64,000 nt of DNA from Amoebidium appalachense (taxonomy: Eukaryota > Ichthyosporea), in assembly GCA_963693365.1 (NCBI GenBank), contig CAVNZM010000001.1:10106001-10170000 (forward strand), given 5' to 3'. Both the position numbers and the translations under genes were made by a program. The notes below the pieces were generated by a model, which worked only from the letters and a program-made list of their open reading frames with translations, searched no databases and was not told the DNA's origin. Below, piece by piece: positions 1 through 36,206 of this stretch (positions are counted from its first letter, which is position 1; every line of letters begins with the position of its first letter).

Positions 1-214
1 AAAAAAACCTCTGTATAGCTTCTATCCATAGTGTAGATACATTCAACAGCGATTGTGTGTGTGCTCTCCGTTCGTCTGCGTACAATGTGTATAGTTTTGT
101 GTTCTTATAAGTGTGTGCAAGTGTTTGTGTGTGTGTGTGCATGGTTGGTGCGTGTGTGTGCATGCTTGTGCGTGTTTTTGTGTGGGTGTGTGTGAATGTA
201 TGTAAGCATGTGTG

Positions 215-246
<32 letters not shown>

Positions 247-254
247 GTGTGTGT

Positions 255-322
<68 letters not shown>

Positions 323-327
323 CATCG
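1..327. repeat. 3' flank of ISCA1 with a (GT)n microsatellite
   Basis: From about 100 to 322 the sequence is an imperfect and then pure GT repeat that begins right after the ISCA1 stop codon. Bases 1-100 are ordinary sequence. I see no clear AATAAA signal for ISCA1 here. Confidence 0.8.
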
Positions 328-483
328 TCACGTGGTGAAACTCTCGCCGCATGCGCACGAGTGCTTGACGTTCGGGTTGTTGAAGACAAAGCCAGCGCTC
401 AGTTTCTCGTCAACATAGTCCATCTCCGACCCAATCACGGACATCAGCGCCTTACTGCACGTGCATAAATATTAGTCCATGCG

Positions 484-526
<43 letters not shown>

Positions 527-576
527 CACACACACACACCACCACCACCACCACCACACACACACACATACACAAA

Positions 577-608
<32 letters not shown>

Positions 609-940
609 AAAAACACAGGGAAAAGGACGTACGGTTATACACTACCCTACACGGTTACACACACCTCCCCTTTGCCAGCCTCCCAGAAAAGAAACCTGGC
701 TCAAAAGACACGCGTCATTTCTTACAACATCAAACGCGCGAACCCCCCACAAGTTACACACACGTGGGCGCCTGTGGGACATTTACACACTCACGATACA
801 TACACAGACATGCGCACACTCTATCGTGCAGTCTCATCTCCCACGTACCCATATTAGCACCCCCCCCCCCCCCCCCCAACCACCACCACCACGCACAACC
901 ACCACCACGTGACTTATCGCCGTCCCCCCTTCCCCCCTCC

Positions 941-971
<31 letters not shown>

Positions 972-1051
972 AAAAAAAAAAAAAAACGGCGCTAGGCGTG
1001 CGCTCATGCACCCTCCCTTCCCTCGTTCACACCCTCTAATCCCCCGTCCTC

Positions 1052-1085
<34 letters not shown>

Positions 1086-1310
1086 AGTCCCCCGTCCCCC
1101 CCCCCCCCCCCCCCCCCAAACAAACACATACCCACACCCACACCCACACACCCCAAACCTCCCCCCCCCCAATACACACACACACACACAACACACACCT
1201 ATCGATCAGTACCCTTGCACCATCAACCATCACCTCCTCATCAAACTTGTCTTTCTTCTCCCTCCCTTCCTTCTCCCCCCCCCCCCCCTCCCCCCCCCCT
1301 CCCCCCCCCC

Positions 1311-1361
<51 letters not shown>

Positions 1362-1383
1362 TACCTACACACACAAGAAAAAG

Positions 1384-1414
<31 letters not shown>

Positions 1415-2358
1415 CACGCACACAACACACACCTGTCGATCAGTACCCTTGCACCATCAACCACCACCTCCTCATCGAACTTGTCCTTCTTCTCTGCCAG
1501 CGACATGGTGAAGCTCAAACCGTTGCACCCCCTCCGCTGTACCCCAACCTTCAAAGCGTTTGCGTGATTTTCAGCCAATAGGCTCTTAACACGGTTCACC
1601 GCGGCAGGCGTCTGTAAGGAAAAGGGTAAGGGGGGTGGTCAGCGTATGTGCTCGTGCACACGAACGCAGGGCCGTAGGCACACATACACACACGCCCGCG
1701 CAAGTGCAAGCACAAGCACAAGTACAAGCACAAGCACAAGCACAAACACACAACACAGACACTCGCGCGTACACACACACACACACACAAGCACATCTAC
1801 ACCCGCACATACCCCCCCCCCCCCCCCCCCCCCAAACACACACACACACCACCCCAACACGGCACACACGACAAATGTAAACACACGAGAGAGAAGAGGG
1901 CACATACACTCACAGGAGTGCACATCACCACACATGCACATACCAGCAAATGCATTTGCTTGTTCTTCAGACTACCTTTACCTCTCCCTATCTACATCTC
2001 TTGCTCCATTCCCCCCCACGCCCCCTCCGCCACCCCGGACAACCCCCCCCCCCCCCCCCCCAAAAAAACAAAAAAACAAAAAAAAACCCACCACCATCAA
2101 AAAAGGGACACAGTCATGCGCACATGCACAGACACCTCCGCCCTCCCCTCCCCCTCCCCCTCCCTTACACTCACCCACCCACCCAAACACAACAAAAATG
2201 ATAATAATAACAACCACCACCAGCTAAAAACCCGCCCTCATAATTCACAACACCCGCCACACACAGATACACATACTCACCAATGAAAGCACGGCCTTTG
2301 CAGCTGGGCGGGACACGGCCCGCTTCACGGTCTTAATGGTGGCGGTAGCGGCACTCAT
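328..2358 (-). CDS. ISCA1: ISCA1-like A-type iron-sulfur cluster assembly protein (3 exons, 127 aa)
   Basis: Exons on the minus strand are 2358-2281, 1611-1433 and 454-328. All introns are GT-AG, the phases are 0 and 2, and the sum is exactly 128 codons with a TGA stop. The product is an A-type Fe-S carrier (HesB/IscA family), which in eukaryotes matures mitochondrial [4Fe-4S] proteins. Visible hallmarks are RRGCNG (Cys55), [18 protein letters not shown] and the C-terminal CACGESF (Cys119 and Cys121), the three cluster-ligand cysteines. The usual CGCGESF is CACGESF here. Length matches human ISCA1 (129 aa). The first 26 residues are rich in Ala, Arg, Lys, Ser and Thr with no acidic residue, which fits a mitochondrial targeting peptide (inference). 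The start is the only in-frame ATG of exon 1. The second intron carries a decayed copy of the exon 2 end. Confidence 0.93.
484..1375. repeat. Homopolymer and microsatellite cluster in ISCA1 intron 2
   Basis: Successive poly-C runs (about 486-524, 861-877, 941-960, 1056-1083), a (GAAA)n block near 580-610, poly-A at 962-986 and an (ATA)n trinucleotide repeat at about 1312-1360. No exon is seen other than the duplicated exon end described separately. Confidence 0.9.
1186..1268 (-). repeat. Intronic duplicate of the 3' end of ISCA1 exon 2
   Basis: This segment is a near-identical copy, offset by about 233 bp, of 1418-1500, which contains the last ~57 nt of ISCA1 exon 2, its GT donor and the first intron bases. 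It would encode KKDKFDEEV(M)VDGARVLID with only a few substitutions. It lacks the upstream two-thirds of the exon and its acceptor, so it is a pseudo-exon fragment rather than an alternative exon. Confidence 0.88.
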
Positions 2359-2393
2359 TGTGGAAAGCTCGTGCCAACACGGTGACAGCAAAG

Positions 2394-2479
<86 letters not shown>

Positions 2480-5123
2480 AGGGGGGGGGGGGGGGGGGGG
2501 GGGAGAAGGGGGGGAAGGGGGGAGGGAAGACCTGGGAATCAACGTAGACAGGTAGGGGGGAGGGAAGAAGAAGGGAGTAAGGAGGGAAAGTAGGGGGGAG
2601 GAGAGGGGGGGGGGGGGGGGAACGGACTTCGGTTAGTACACCTACCGAAGCAGGACGACAAGGACTTCTAGAGCAGAGATGTGCACTGGCAGTTCCATAA
2701 AACCGGAGAGAAGCAATATTTTGTTATGGGAGGGGGGAGGGGGGCTGGGGCGGCGGCAAAAAAGGAGGGAGGCGGAGGGGAAGGCCGGCAGCATGTGTTT
2801 TAAAGTACAAGAACACAGTCAAAATAAACACCATAATGCTGAGGGGCGGAGATCACACAAGACCAAAACTGATATTGGTCACTCACTGAGACAGACAAAC
2901 AGCACGCCAGAACAACAAAAAAGTAAACAACCCAAGCAACCAAGCAGAGAGTTAGTCAAGCTTCTACAAACAGAGCTCCGAGGAGGAAGAAAAGGATAAA
3001 CCAGACAGCCTATGGCACGAAAAAAAAAGCAGAAACAGAATTGCTGCTATGGGTCCGGGCGGCCAACGAGAAATCGTCACAACGTTGGTCTCCTACTTTT
3101 TGTTGCTTTGTGTCTAGTGTTGCTGAGTGTGTGTGTCTAGTGTGTGTGTGTATGCCGTGCACATTTCGTGTGTGTGTGTGTGATGTGTGTGTCTGTTTGT
3201 GTGCCTATATGTGTGCGCACCTGCGGTGTACGGGCGTGTGCCTGCCCAACAGTTAATATTTCATTCTCCTTTTACTACCAACCCCCCCCCCCCCCCCTTG
3301 CCCCCCGGAAGAAAACGTGTGGTCCTTCATGCGCTCACAAATAACTCCAGACAGCTTCTGGCAAAGTAGACTCGCACATGCAACTCAAAAAACCGAGACC
3401 AATCGATGGGGGCACCGAAGCGAAAAACTGCGCACAACACAAGAAGGTACACACACAACCAAAAAAAAAAAGATCAAACGATGAGGACACCGGATTGAAA
3501 AACCGAAATCGACACACATACACGAGAAAGAATGCCACACAGAAAAGAAAAAAATGAGCACAAACACTGTTGCGCGCGCGCGTACAACTTTGACCATCAG
3601 GCTCCACAAGCCACAAACACGCAAGAAAGAAAATTTAAGCGGAAACATGAAGGCTGTCGAAACACCCACCTTATATAAATGTGTGCTGGGAGGAACCACT
3701 CAGGTCCCGGGTGTTGTGTCTCGACGTTTAGAGCCCGCAAAAAAACCCACCCAAGATGACCAACTTAGCTATATGACTACACCACTACTCCTAGGACGTC
3801 ATATAACTACTGATGTTGCCTTACTTATGGATTTAACCACTTGAAGCGCCTTTGTTCGCTGAAGTGATTTGATAACATCCGCAGACGTGGATTGGCCTGC
3901 ACACACCAAGATTCCTCGCTAGTGCTGGCTTTCCAAGCCCTCCACAGCTAGCTTTCGTTCGTAATTTTCACCCCTGGTTGTGGTAAATTGCACAAATTCA
4001 ATGCAACTACCTTCCAAATGAGTCAGATCCTCTTCTTTCATGGAAAAATGCAGCAGATGGTAAACAGGTAGGTGTTTAGAGAAAAACAAAAACCGCTATG
4101 TAGGCTTCAAAAAAGGCACTTACACAAAAGCTTGTGTGTGTGCGTGTCACAGGAAATCCTGGCCTTATCATTTGGATTGTATCGAGGTAATCAACTCCGA
4201 TAGTGTAATCATACGGGACGAGGAATCCCTCCCTGTCGGACTGGCCAGCAACGTTAGATTCCTACCGAGTATGTACAAGCAAAAACTAGAATATCTAATG
4301 GTTTGTGCTGGGCAATCGCTTTTTTCTTTTCGCCAAAACGTAGAAAAAACAAACAATTGAAAGTATTACTCAAGGCCTACATCCCCGACTCGCTTGAACT
4401 CTACATGTACCTCAGTTTTCAAGCAGGTATATAGACGAGGGTGGCTACAAACGAGAGAGCATTGTATGGCTGGCCAGTGGCGCACCGCCATGCTGAATTT
4501 GCAGGAAGATGGTTGGCCGGCTGACAGAAACACCAACCAATCAGAATCGTCTTTATCTGGCACTTTGCGCAAATGATCAGGCGCTTTGCCTTATTTGGCT
4601 ACTTAGAGAAGCTTCAGGAATACCGCTCTTAAGAATCTTTCAGAGATTTTTCTTTGCATTTTCAGAAAAAGAGGGTTTAGCAATATTCAACTATTGCTTA
4701 AACCCCATGTAAGTTATCACTTTCACGTTTTTTGAATACAACGCAATCTTCGTCTAAATTCCAGAAGTGCCAGTGCTTGGCACGAAAAACGTTCGTGTTC
4801 GTGGGCTGCCGCCTTTTTCTTTTTCTGCTTCTCTCACTCACAGAGCTCTCACTCGAGCTCAGTCAGAAGCGCACGTGTACAAGTTGTTTGAGTTTTTTTG
4901 TTCTACGCACGTTCCTTCTTGTCACACGGAGTCATAATCGTCCATCGTCACGCGTTCCAGAATATCAATATATCGGCTGATTTTCGAGCATCTTTGCACC
5001 AAGGCCTTCTCAACTCCTTTTGCAGTCCTACATGACTGCCGGTGTTTTTTCGCTGCCAGATCCCTTTATTTCCCTTCCCTCCCCTTCTTCTTTCATCCAC
5101 TCCACCCGCCCACCTCCACCCAC
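2359..5123. other. Stretch without a convincing gene
   Basis: It begins with an 80-bp (GT)n run (2396-2477), poly-G and purine-rich sequence. From about 2650 on it is ordinary mixed-composition DNA. Open stretches on the plus strand at 3554-3844, 4136-4360 and 4509-4712 look slightly protein-like (for example a segment reading SWPYHLDCIEVINSDSVII). Their splice phases do not join and I recognise no family, so they are not called as genes. Confidence 0.5.
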
Positions 5124-5283
5124 TTAACCCTTAGGCATGCCATCCTTCTGCGCCCAAATTTTTACCTCTTCACATATCTCTGTTGCGCTTGACAATGTAG
5201 GTTTTTTTTTGGGTTTGTTTTTTTCTTTTTTGCCAACCTGAAGGCCTATCCTTTTTCTAAGCATTACCCCCTCTTCCCCTTCC

Positions 5284-5325
<42 letters not shown>

Positions 5326-5635
5326 AGGCCACGACCCCCCCCCCCCCCCCCCCCACCCCACCACCACCCCACCGGTTTGCCGCCAAAACCATCAACCACG
5401 ATGTATGCCTGCTTCACTGAATAGCTCTGTATTTACTACTCTCTATTCTTTCTTACTTACGGGCGTTCACAGACTGTGATATTTCAAGAAAAGGGTTAAT
5501 GTGTGCTCGCTTGCACGCACGTGCACACACTAAGCATGCATCATAGAGAATTACGGAACCCCCCCCCCCCCCCCCTTCTTCTCCCCCCCCCCCCCCCCCC
5601 CCTCCTCCCCTCCCCCCCACAAATGTGCCCCCCCT

Positions 5636-5669
<34 letters not shown>

Positions 5670-6503
5670 ACACACACACACACAATGTAGTGATGCATAA
5701 CGGAACGCAAACACATGTCGATGTTGAGCAACTGTGAGGTGAACAGGAGCCCCCCTTTTAAAGAATATGGTGTGTGTGTGTGTATGTGTGTGAGTGTGTG
5801 TGTGTGTGGTTGTGTGTGTGTGTGTGTGTGTGCGTGTGTGCACGTGTGTGTGTGTGTGTGTGTCGCCCGTGTTCGTGCATGCGTGTGTGCATGTGTTGCG
5901 CGCTCATACGCACACACACAAACACGCGTGTGCGTGCGCGTGTGGGTGACTGTGCGTGTGCGAATGTGTATGTGTGTAAGAACACCACAGCCAGATTTTG
6001 GGATGTTCTCACTGAAGTGAAAGGGCCGAAAACTCCCCCTCTCCCCCCTGCTCTCCCCTCCCTCCCCCTCCCCCCACACTTCCGCTCCGCTCCCCCACGC
6101 ACTCAAACACCAAACCTCCCTCCACCATCTTCGAACCACCCCCTCACCTCCCCCCTCCCCCCCCCCCCCCCCGCCCCCCCCTCCCCCCCCCACCCCCCGG
6201 CTTTTCGTGGCGGGGGCCCGATGGCAATAAGACCATGATAGGAACTCACGGTGCAAAAAAATGAGAACATGCACGGCGACCACATTTTCGGGGGGGGGGG
6301 GGGGGGGGGGGGGGGGGAAGGGGGGGCGCTTCTTGGTGAATGACACATGTATATGTCTGTACGTGAAAATTCTTATAACACCTTTGGTGTACCGTGTATT
6401 GTTGTCCTGAGGAGTCTAAGAGATATACACCCACCTGGCATTAGATCCTCAAGACAGTGTGTCCGGGCATGTGTGTTTGTGTGTGTGCATGTGTGTGTGT
6501 GTG

Positions 6504-6572
<69 letters not shown>

Positions 6573-6728
6573 TTGTGCATGTGTGTGCGTGTGTGTGTGT
6601 TTGCTCAGGGATTTTCGGTGACAAGCTTGCTAAAAAATAAATGTAAAGCTTCCCTATTCCAACAACATCGAGTTTCTCACCGTAGCCTTTATGACCTTCT
6701 TTTGACATTTAGCGAACTCTTTCACCAT
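5124..6728 (-). CDS. Unidentified small lysine-rich protein, hand-built eight-exon model (131 aa)
   Basis: Proposed exons on the minus strand are 6728-6681, 6447-6435, 6415-6382, 6011-5986, 5731-5684, 5529-5461, 5416-5373 and 5237-5124. Every junction is GT-AG, phases are compatible throughout, and the sum is 132 codons with a TAA stop. The start ATG lies in CCATGG and has an in-frame stop upstream. The C-terminal half reads HINPFLEISQSVNALKQAY, then VVDGFGGKP, then a Lys-rich stretch (KKEKNKPKKKP) and a tail ending DGMPKG. The last two exons are the firmest. The 13-nt exon is the weakest. I do not recognise the family. A small basic protein such as SRP14 could be compared, but the resemblance is faint. 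Confidence 0.35.
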
Positions 6729-7858
6729 GGATCAGTTACTAAAATCTAGATATATTGCTTTTTGATTTAAAAAACCGGGCCGTTCCTCCGTTACGGTTTC
6801 AAGACGGACCTGATACTCTACATTTAGAAGAACTAATGGGCCTGGTGGAAAAAAAAAAAGAAAGAAAGAAAATGAACCGATCATTACTGTTTTGTTTTAA
6901 CGTGTTTGCAGTGATACGACGTGAGCTATATATATTCTGGTCTTACAGCGCGCATGCACGTGCACTGACCTAATCAGGTTCGGTCGTGACAACAACGGCT
7001 GATCCCCCCCCCCCCCCCCCCCCCACACCTTCCCCGTCCTTCCCCCCTCCCACCCCCCCCCCCCACCCCCTCCTCCGGCCTCCCTCCCCTCCCCCTGGCA
7101 CGTCCGCCACCACTGTTCAAGAGAGTGCCACCCCGGTCTACTAGCAGTACTTGTGATGGTAACAACCCATGAATTGCCAACACAGCTCCCTGCCTTTCCA
7201 TTGCATGCATCAAATAAATATTTCTTTATCACAGGACTGTTGATCAACCTGAAATTCGAACACACACCACACGCGCACACCCGGCCCAGTTGCACACACC
7301 CACACATCCACCCACCTATCCCTTGTATGTGTGGGTGTTTTTGCCTCGTCCGGCACCCAAAAGGGCATGTGAATTTCTGCAACAGGTGGGTTGCAGTGTA
7401 ATGAATGAATACCCCCCCCCCCCCCCCCCCCCCCCCCCCTCTCCCCCCCCGCCCCCAACACACACACACACACCTTGACACAAACCGCGTACACAGATAC
7501 AGACACATGTACGGGCACCACCACAGACGTGAGCATGGGTGCGCATACATACACGTACCTTCAAACGGTGTTTCACAAATGTTTCAGTATCACATACGAA
7601 CTTAGATCCCAGTTTGTCTTGGCCGGATGTGCACACAACTCGAGCTAGTTACTAAACGTTTATAATCTTCAACACATTTAAAACCACAAAAAATGATGGT
7701 GGTTTTCCAGCTTAGAGTATGACTGTCAAAAAAGTATGGCGATTTTTCAATCGCTAAGCATCCATCCATGCTTCTTACAGCTATGCAGGCTGCCACTTAT
7801 GTCTTGTTTGAAACAGCCCTGTCTAGTTATCACCACAATTAGCTAATCCCCTCCCTGT

Positions 7859-7891
<33 letters not shown>

Positions 7892-8025
7892 ACCCACCCA
7901 CAAACACCACACCACACCACACCACACCACACCACACCACACACACACCACACATGTGTGCGTGCATGCACACACACACACACCACGCGCACACACACAC
8001 ACGCACACGCACGCACACGCACACG

Positions 8026-8116
<91 letters not shown>

Positions 8117-8600
8117 CACCACCACCATAAAAACAAAAGGGAGCCTTAGTCGTCTTTCAGGTCGAAGCAACTAAAATATTAAATGAAGTATCTACTGCGT
8201 TCACATCTCTACAAAAGAAAAAGAGAAGAAATTATCATTCCTTTTTAGAAATTAAATACCCATCAGGCATATCACCGCCTCATAAGGAAAAGGAAACAAC
8301 CCCTATATTTCGTTCCAGACCCCTGCAAACCCAGACACGCCATTACAAACCACACAATTTTCACGGGGTTCTACACGAATGCAATAAGCAAAAAGACTCA
8401 CACGACGTGTAATGTGCATACCGTCCTTCCCGTCCTGTACGTTTCCCATTCATGTCCAAGCAACCGACAATAATTCAAAACTCGCCGTCGTCCATTCTCC
8501 CCATTCCCACCCGTATTTTCTGTATATTCATCCGTTTCTTCCCCGTACTTTCGAGTCTTCCCTCTCTACATCTCCCTCCACACCTCCTCTTTCTCTTTCC

Positions 8601-8642
<42 letters not shown>

Positions 8643-8646
8643 TTAC
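6729..8646. other. Intergenic or 3' region with two possible orphan exons
   Basis: It contains poly-C tracts, a (CACAC)n block at 7905-7950 and a long (AC)n run at 8030-8115. On the minus strand, 7644-7559 and 7376-7316 could be two joined exons (phases 1-0 and 0-1, good donors). They read through SKFVCDTETFVKHRLK into KFTCPFGCRTRQKHPHIQG, which has a loose Cys/His pattern. They may belong to a missed gene or to a longer tail of the exchange factor. No continuation could be fixed. Confidence 0.4.
8566..8646 (-). other. Possible C-terminal read-through end of the RhoGEF
   Basis: If the donor at 8646 is not used, the frame of the last called exon continues through the poly-C block (poly-Gly on the minus strand) to RKEKEEVWREM and a stop at 8566. 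The alternative is splicing onward to an unknown terminal exon near 7644. I cannot choose between them from sequence alone. Confidence 0.3.
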
Positions 8647-30318
<21,672 letters not shown>

Positions 30319-30806
30319 CCTGTTAACAGCTATCTAGCCTATAGACGTCCATACAGCAGGGTAAAGTAGGTGCGGTACTATTATTTTCTCAATAACGGAC
30401 CTGCTGTGTGCCTGAATACACGACACTCCCTCTATCAACACGGAGCACACTGTTTGGGGAAGGCTGGGAAATTCTAACTTTTCTCCAATATTATGGCTGA
30501 TATCATGCCTGGATCATAAAAAAAAACCGTCGCTTTTCCCTTATTATTCTCACTTGACTGCTCACACATGTATTAATATAGTGAGACAAGGATGTTTTGA
30601 GGTTTTTCTTTTGCTTTCGAATCATGACCAGGTGTTCGGTGGTTGAGGCTGGTGCGAGCCTTCTTGTAGCCGTTTCAGCTGGGACGATCTGATTGGTGTA
30701 AGGCGCACCGAGGGGGGCAAAAAAATGGCATCAAACCTGCATGCATCGCCGCCGCGCGGACGCGTACTGAGCGGCAAGCTGATCCTGCCTGATCATGGGT
30801 CCTGAC
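30319..30806. other. 5' flank of the RhoGEF gene
   Basis: Nonrepetitive upstream sequence between the RhoGEF start codon and the hAT-type element. It probably contains the promoter. I see no unambiguous core element. TGATTGG (reverse CCAATCA) occurs at about 30693. Confidence 0.5.
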
Positions 30807-31321
30807 CAGGGTTAGACAATACCCGGAAAATACCCTACAAAATACCCCACCCCGAAAGATACCCCACTTGCTGTGGGACGGGGTACTCTACCTTGGGCGA
30901 CTAGGGTACTATGGGGTACACAAGGGTTATAGGGTATACATACAAGGTTTTTGTGTCTATATATATATCTGCCTGGCTGCCTCTGTGGAGTTACCTACAT
31001 GAAAAAGCACTGTTTCTGGGGGTCTATTCAATCCCGGATATTGAGGGCATCGATTACACTTGTCTATCTGTAAGTCGAAATATCTCGTTCTATCGTCACA
31101 GTGGATTTCAATCGGTGAAGGCTTTGGGGTTTACGCTGTTTACTCGAGGCAAAGAGAACCAGTCTCAGGTATGGGGGGGGGGGGTTTTGCTCGGAATATC
31201 CCCTCAGCGGTATATCATGATCACGTACATAGATGTCGGGTGGTGACTATATATCAGGGTTTACTTTCTCTACGAGACACCATAAAGACTACAAGGAGAA
31301 ATCAATTAGTTGGGGTTCCCC

Positions 31322-31361
<40 letters not shown>

Positions 31362-31393
31362 GGGCTCCCCTCGGGACACTCGGTATCAGCTGG

Positions 31394-31446
<53 letters not shown>

Positions 31447-32049
31447 TGTGTGTGTGTGCGCGTGCGCTATAATTTTGTAGTGATGTGTTTCTCAAGCCAA
31501 TCAATACATCTAATAAACAGGTCGTAGTTACGCGTGTTTAGTATAAAATCAAGGATGTTGTAATTTACAGGTAGGCTATCTTTCTGGGTGTCTGTTGTGA
31601 ATGTGACGTGTGTGTGTTGCGGTATTATGTGGTCTATCAAACTACATTTGGCGATACATGACCGGTTAAACTGGTGTGTGTGTGTGTTGTTTGGGCATGC
31701 AAATGATGCCACCTTATACTTATTAGATCTCCACTGTATAGCACGTGTACAGTAAAAGCGTGGTAATTGATCAATAATACCATCAGCTAGAGAAAGACCA
31801 GTTCTACAGGAAGGTAATATGTATTTAGGTGTTATACACTTGCGAGTGCCATATTTGGCAATATGGTTGAGGCGGTCAGTATATATAAAACGAGACATAA
31901 GGCTTAGTTTTTCAAGGTGTATGCTTTCATCGGGTCTAGTGTCGTTTGGTATCTTTTTCCATTTGTTATATTGCGTGATTATCTTGTGATTGTGTACATG
32001 TTTAATAAGTAAGTGGCAGTCCAAAGTCACACACACACTATTGCGGGGT

Positions 32050-34030
<1,981 letters not shown>

Positions 34031-34594
34031 AGATCTCTAGAAGGGGGTGCGCGGGCGCCCCAGGAAGGGAAGTGATCGTAAGACAAATCCTCACGAGAGA
34101 GACTTATTTTGAGAAAGGACCACAAGCTAGAGACACGGAGAGAACTTAGCACACAGGAATCGGTGCGAATGTGGTCACACTAGGTAAAGCTTTTCAGCGG
34201 GCGGCGCGCTGCGCGGGCCTCTATTGATTGAAGTTAGTCAGCAACACAATGTCTCTATGCTGAGATAAACAGGCGATTAAAACACCTAAACGAAAGTACT
34301 CGACTGGCTGTCTCAGGTTATAATGGTGCGGGTAGGAGCGGTAGGCGGGTGGTTACATGCGTGGTGAAAAACAAGACTGAGTTTTCACCAGAACCATGTG
34401 TGTTTTAGCCTCACGGGCTGCCAGCTACAGGATATATTTACATATTAGCGGATAGGTATACATAAATATATCTGATTTATCCAACGTATGTTTATCCCGG
34501 AAATACCCCACCTTTCGCGAGGCCAAATGCGTGACGTCACAAAACCTCGAAAATACCCGACTGTGAAACCCAAATGTCGAACCCTGGTCCTGAC

Positions 34595-34660
34595 GGACAC
34601 ATGTCGTACCCCCCATGTCTGGGGGGTTTTTTTATCTCGTGAATAATGCAATCGCTTGCA
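34595..34660. repeat. Solo partial arm of the foldback cassette family
   Basis: Matches the outer ~65 bp of the arms at 35441-36206: ACACATGTCGTACCCCC, a small hairpin, then TTATCTCGTGAATAATGCAA. It lies immediately next to the right target duplication of the hAT-type element. Confidence 0.85.
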
Positions 34661-35440
34661 GGTAGGGGCCTGGGGACTGGCCCGGGGAGAGGATGGGAGG
34701 GGACGTCATGGGGACGTCATCCCGCCAATTTCAGGCCCACGCATAGCTTCAGCGTTTCAACATAGGCCACACGATATAAACCAACGCACGTCACAGCAAC
34801 AAACCTACATATGCTTCTCCATTCTATTCAACCGTGCCCAAGATCCCTCCCTCCCTCCCGTGTTAGGCCTCCCCTTCCCCTCCCCTCAACCTTCTCCCTC
34901 CCTCTCCCGCCCGCCCCTCCCCCGTGCCCTGCCCTCCTCCCGAGCCATACCACCACAATCACCACCATCACAACCCACGAATCCATCCCAAGCCCGTGCA
35001 CTTCCCTCCTCCCTCGCCTGAGAACCATATATTGCTAACATAAGCTTAAAGTTAGGTAAGGATATCATATTATAAGGCTCGTGGCGTTGAGCAGGCAAAC
35101 ACTTTCTCGACGATTAGGGGGATTTCGCTAGAAGCCTCCGTGACATACGTACGCATGACTGGATTTTTATTAACAGAAAACGGGGCAACCTCTGTCTGTT
35201 ATCGTATATATAGGTATACTTAGGCTACTAGGAAACTAAGTTTGGAGAAAACTCGAGTTTTGCCGTACGACGGTCACTCGGTAGACTTCGACTTCGAATC
35301 GATGTTGGACCGCCGTGTGACGTCATTCTTTTGTTTAGTCTGCTGAAGGACCGTCGTTGTCATTGGATAAATTTGGCGGTTTCCATGATTTGAATGACCT
35401 TTGCCCAATTGCCTAATCCTATGTGTGAATTCAAGCCCCT
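34661..35440. other. Spacer without recognised features
   Basis: Mixed-composition sequence, Pro-rich if translated, with no splice-consistent exon or repeat that I can support. Confidence 0.5.
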
Positions 35441-36206
35441 TGGACACATGTCGTACCCCCTTCCGGGGGGTTTTTTATCTCGTGAATAATGCAATCGCTT
35501 GCATCCAGCCCAATCGCATTTCGATCGAAGCGCCCCGACCCCTTGCACTAGCCACTAGCCCCATATTCGCGCAACCCGGCATCCAATTTGGCTGCGGTGC
35601 GGCTGCGCAAGGCTACATTTTGCCAGACCCGGCCCGATTACAGAAAGAGCAGTTTGTACCGTAAAGCTAAATCTGCATGTGCATGTATACTGCAAAAATG
35701 TGCAAGGCTTTATTTTTGCTTTGATCAGATGACAAGGCTGCTTTCTTGAAGACACGCCCAGGTGCATACGCCTCGTCGTGGTCATAATCTTCCGATATAT
35801 CAATCCCAGAAGCGGGGGCTGACTCTTTAACGCGATTTTCATTGGCTGTAGCGTGATTAGACGACACACTTGCATATGACTTCTGCAAGAAGCCGGAGTT
35901 GCGACACGCATAGAGGAATTCGTTATCCTCCGGCTGTAAATAACACTTTTGCCTATGCTCCATCAAGAATATTGTTACATGTAGCCGATAAAATATCCAC
36001 ATGATCCAGCAAAAGCCGGTAAAAAAGAAGACTTGGGTCTGGCAAAATGTAGCCTTGCGCAGCCGCACCGCTGCAAAATTGGATGCCGGGTCGCGCGAAT
36101 ATGGGGCTGGGGCGCTTCGATCGAAATGCGATCGGGTTGGATGCAAGCGATTACATTATTCACGAGATAAAAAAAAACCCCGGAAGTGGGGGGTACGACA
36201 TGTGTT
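35441..36206. mobile_element. Foldback/MITE-like cassette with ~195-bp inverted arms
   Basis: Left arm about 35442-35635, right arm about 36012-36205. They are inverted copies starting ACACATGTCGTACCCCC and including ATCGCATTTCGATCGAAGCG. TTGG flanks both ends (possible 4-bp target duplication). The roughly 375-bp core is unique and carries a minus-strand frame. Confidence 0.82.
35667..36146 (-). CDS. Open frame carried in the foldback cassette (possible captured gene fragment)
   Basis: About 160 codons on the minus strand. The first part lies in the right arm. The core encodes a hydrophobic segment (FFFTGFCWIMWIFYRLHVTI) followed by a hydrophilic, acidic tail with DISEDYDHDEAYAPG. This looks like one membrane segment plus a cytoplasmic tail. 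It could be a host exon captured between inverted arms, or chance. No family was recognised. Confidence 0.35.
   Translation of the reverse strand: MHPTRSHFDRSAPAPYSRDPASNFAAVRLRKATFCQTQVFFFTGFCWIMWIFYRLHVTIFLMEHRQKCYLQPEDNEFLYACRNSGFLQKSYASVSSNHATANENRVKESAPASGIDISEDYDHDEAYAPGRVFKKAALSSDQSKNKALHIFAVYMHMQI

Noticed and set aside
3554-4712. Possible plus-strand multi-exon gene
   Set aside because: The candidate pieces do not share compatible phases, and start and end cannot be placed.
6755-6973. Plus-strand frame MLFDLKNRAVPPLRF...
   Set aside because: Short, with no splice partner and no family similarity. Likely chance.
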